NCBI GenBank assembly: GCA_041481485.1
Contig: JBGPBY010000312.1
Span: forward strand, 1 to 8,609
DNA length: 8,609 nt
Source of the DNA: JBGPBY01 sp041481485
GTDB taxonomy: Bacteria; Acidobacteriota; Terriglobia; 20CM-2-55-15
Direction of reading: 5' to 3'
Positions 8,599 to 8,609 of this stretch are shown here, in pieces. Position 1 is the stretch's first letter, and each line of letters starts with the position of its first letter. The position numbers and the translations under genes are program-made. The notes under the pieces are model-generated. The model had not been told where the DNA came from, made no database searches, and was given only the letters and a program-made list of their open reading frames with translations.

Positions 8599-8609
8599 CA
8601 CCTTTCTCC

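Overview
The window looks like soil-type Acidobacteriota DNA. The main reason is the large Hanks-type Ser/Thr kinase with a membrane anchor and a long TPR C-terminus, an architecture abundant in that phylum. The fairly high GC content and a replication-relaxation type mobile gene fit this. Taxonomy is inferred from protein style only.

Left part (1-3060, all minus strand, read right to left): an ECF sigma factor gene; a small secreted protein of unknown function preceded by an in-frame relic of what looks like another membrane protein gene; a four-helix histidine-rich membrane protein; and an NAD(P)-binding epimerase-like protein whose start overlaps the membrane gene stop by ATGA. Strong AGGAGG-type ribosome sites fix the starts of the sigma and secreted protein genes. 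This is plausibly one ECF-controlled locus: the sigma gene and the secreted-protein gene share a TAACC ... ACTCTGTA motif upstream.

Middle and right (3312-8357, mostly plus strand): a degraded tRNA-targeting integrative element array. Two 56-bp direct repeats, 54 of 56 identical and 4686 bp apart, are the 3' half of a tRNA-Leu(CAA) gene on the minus strand, cut in the anticodon loop. That is the classic core of integrase att sites in tRNA genes. Each core is followed by the same ~160-bp element end. After the left core comes a replication-relaxation gene with a single-base frameshift, a hairpin, a doubtful small acidic ORF and the 936-codon kinase. After the right core the same element end runs almost directly into a 40-codon remnant of the same replication-relaxation gene, so the second element is an internal deletion derivative. 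No integrase is visible. The kinase therefore sits between two att cores, like cargo of a cis-mobilisable (CIME-like) element or its fossil.

Far right (8368-8598, minus): a DUF4926-type small protein whose upstream neighbour lies outside the window.

The sequence does not show any mechanism linking the left locus with the element; the tRNA-Leu 3' half at 3312 marks the likely boundary between them. The complete tRNA-Leu gene, if it survives, is predicted to lie to the right of the window.
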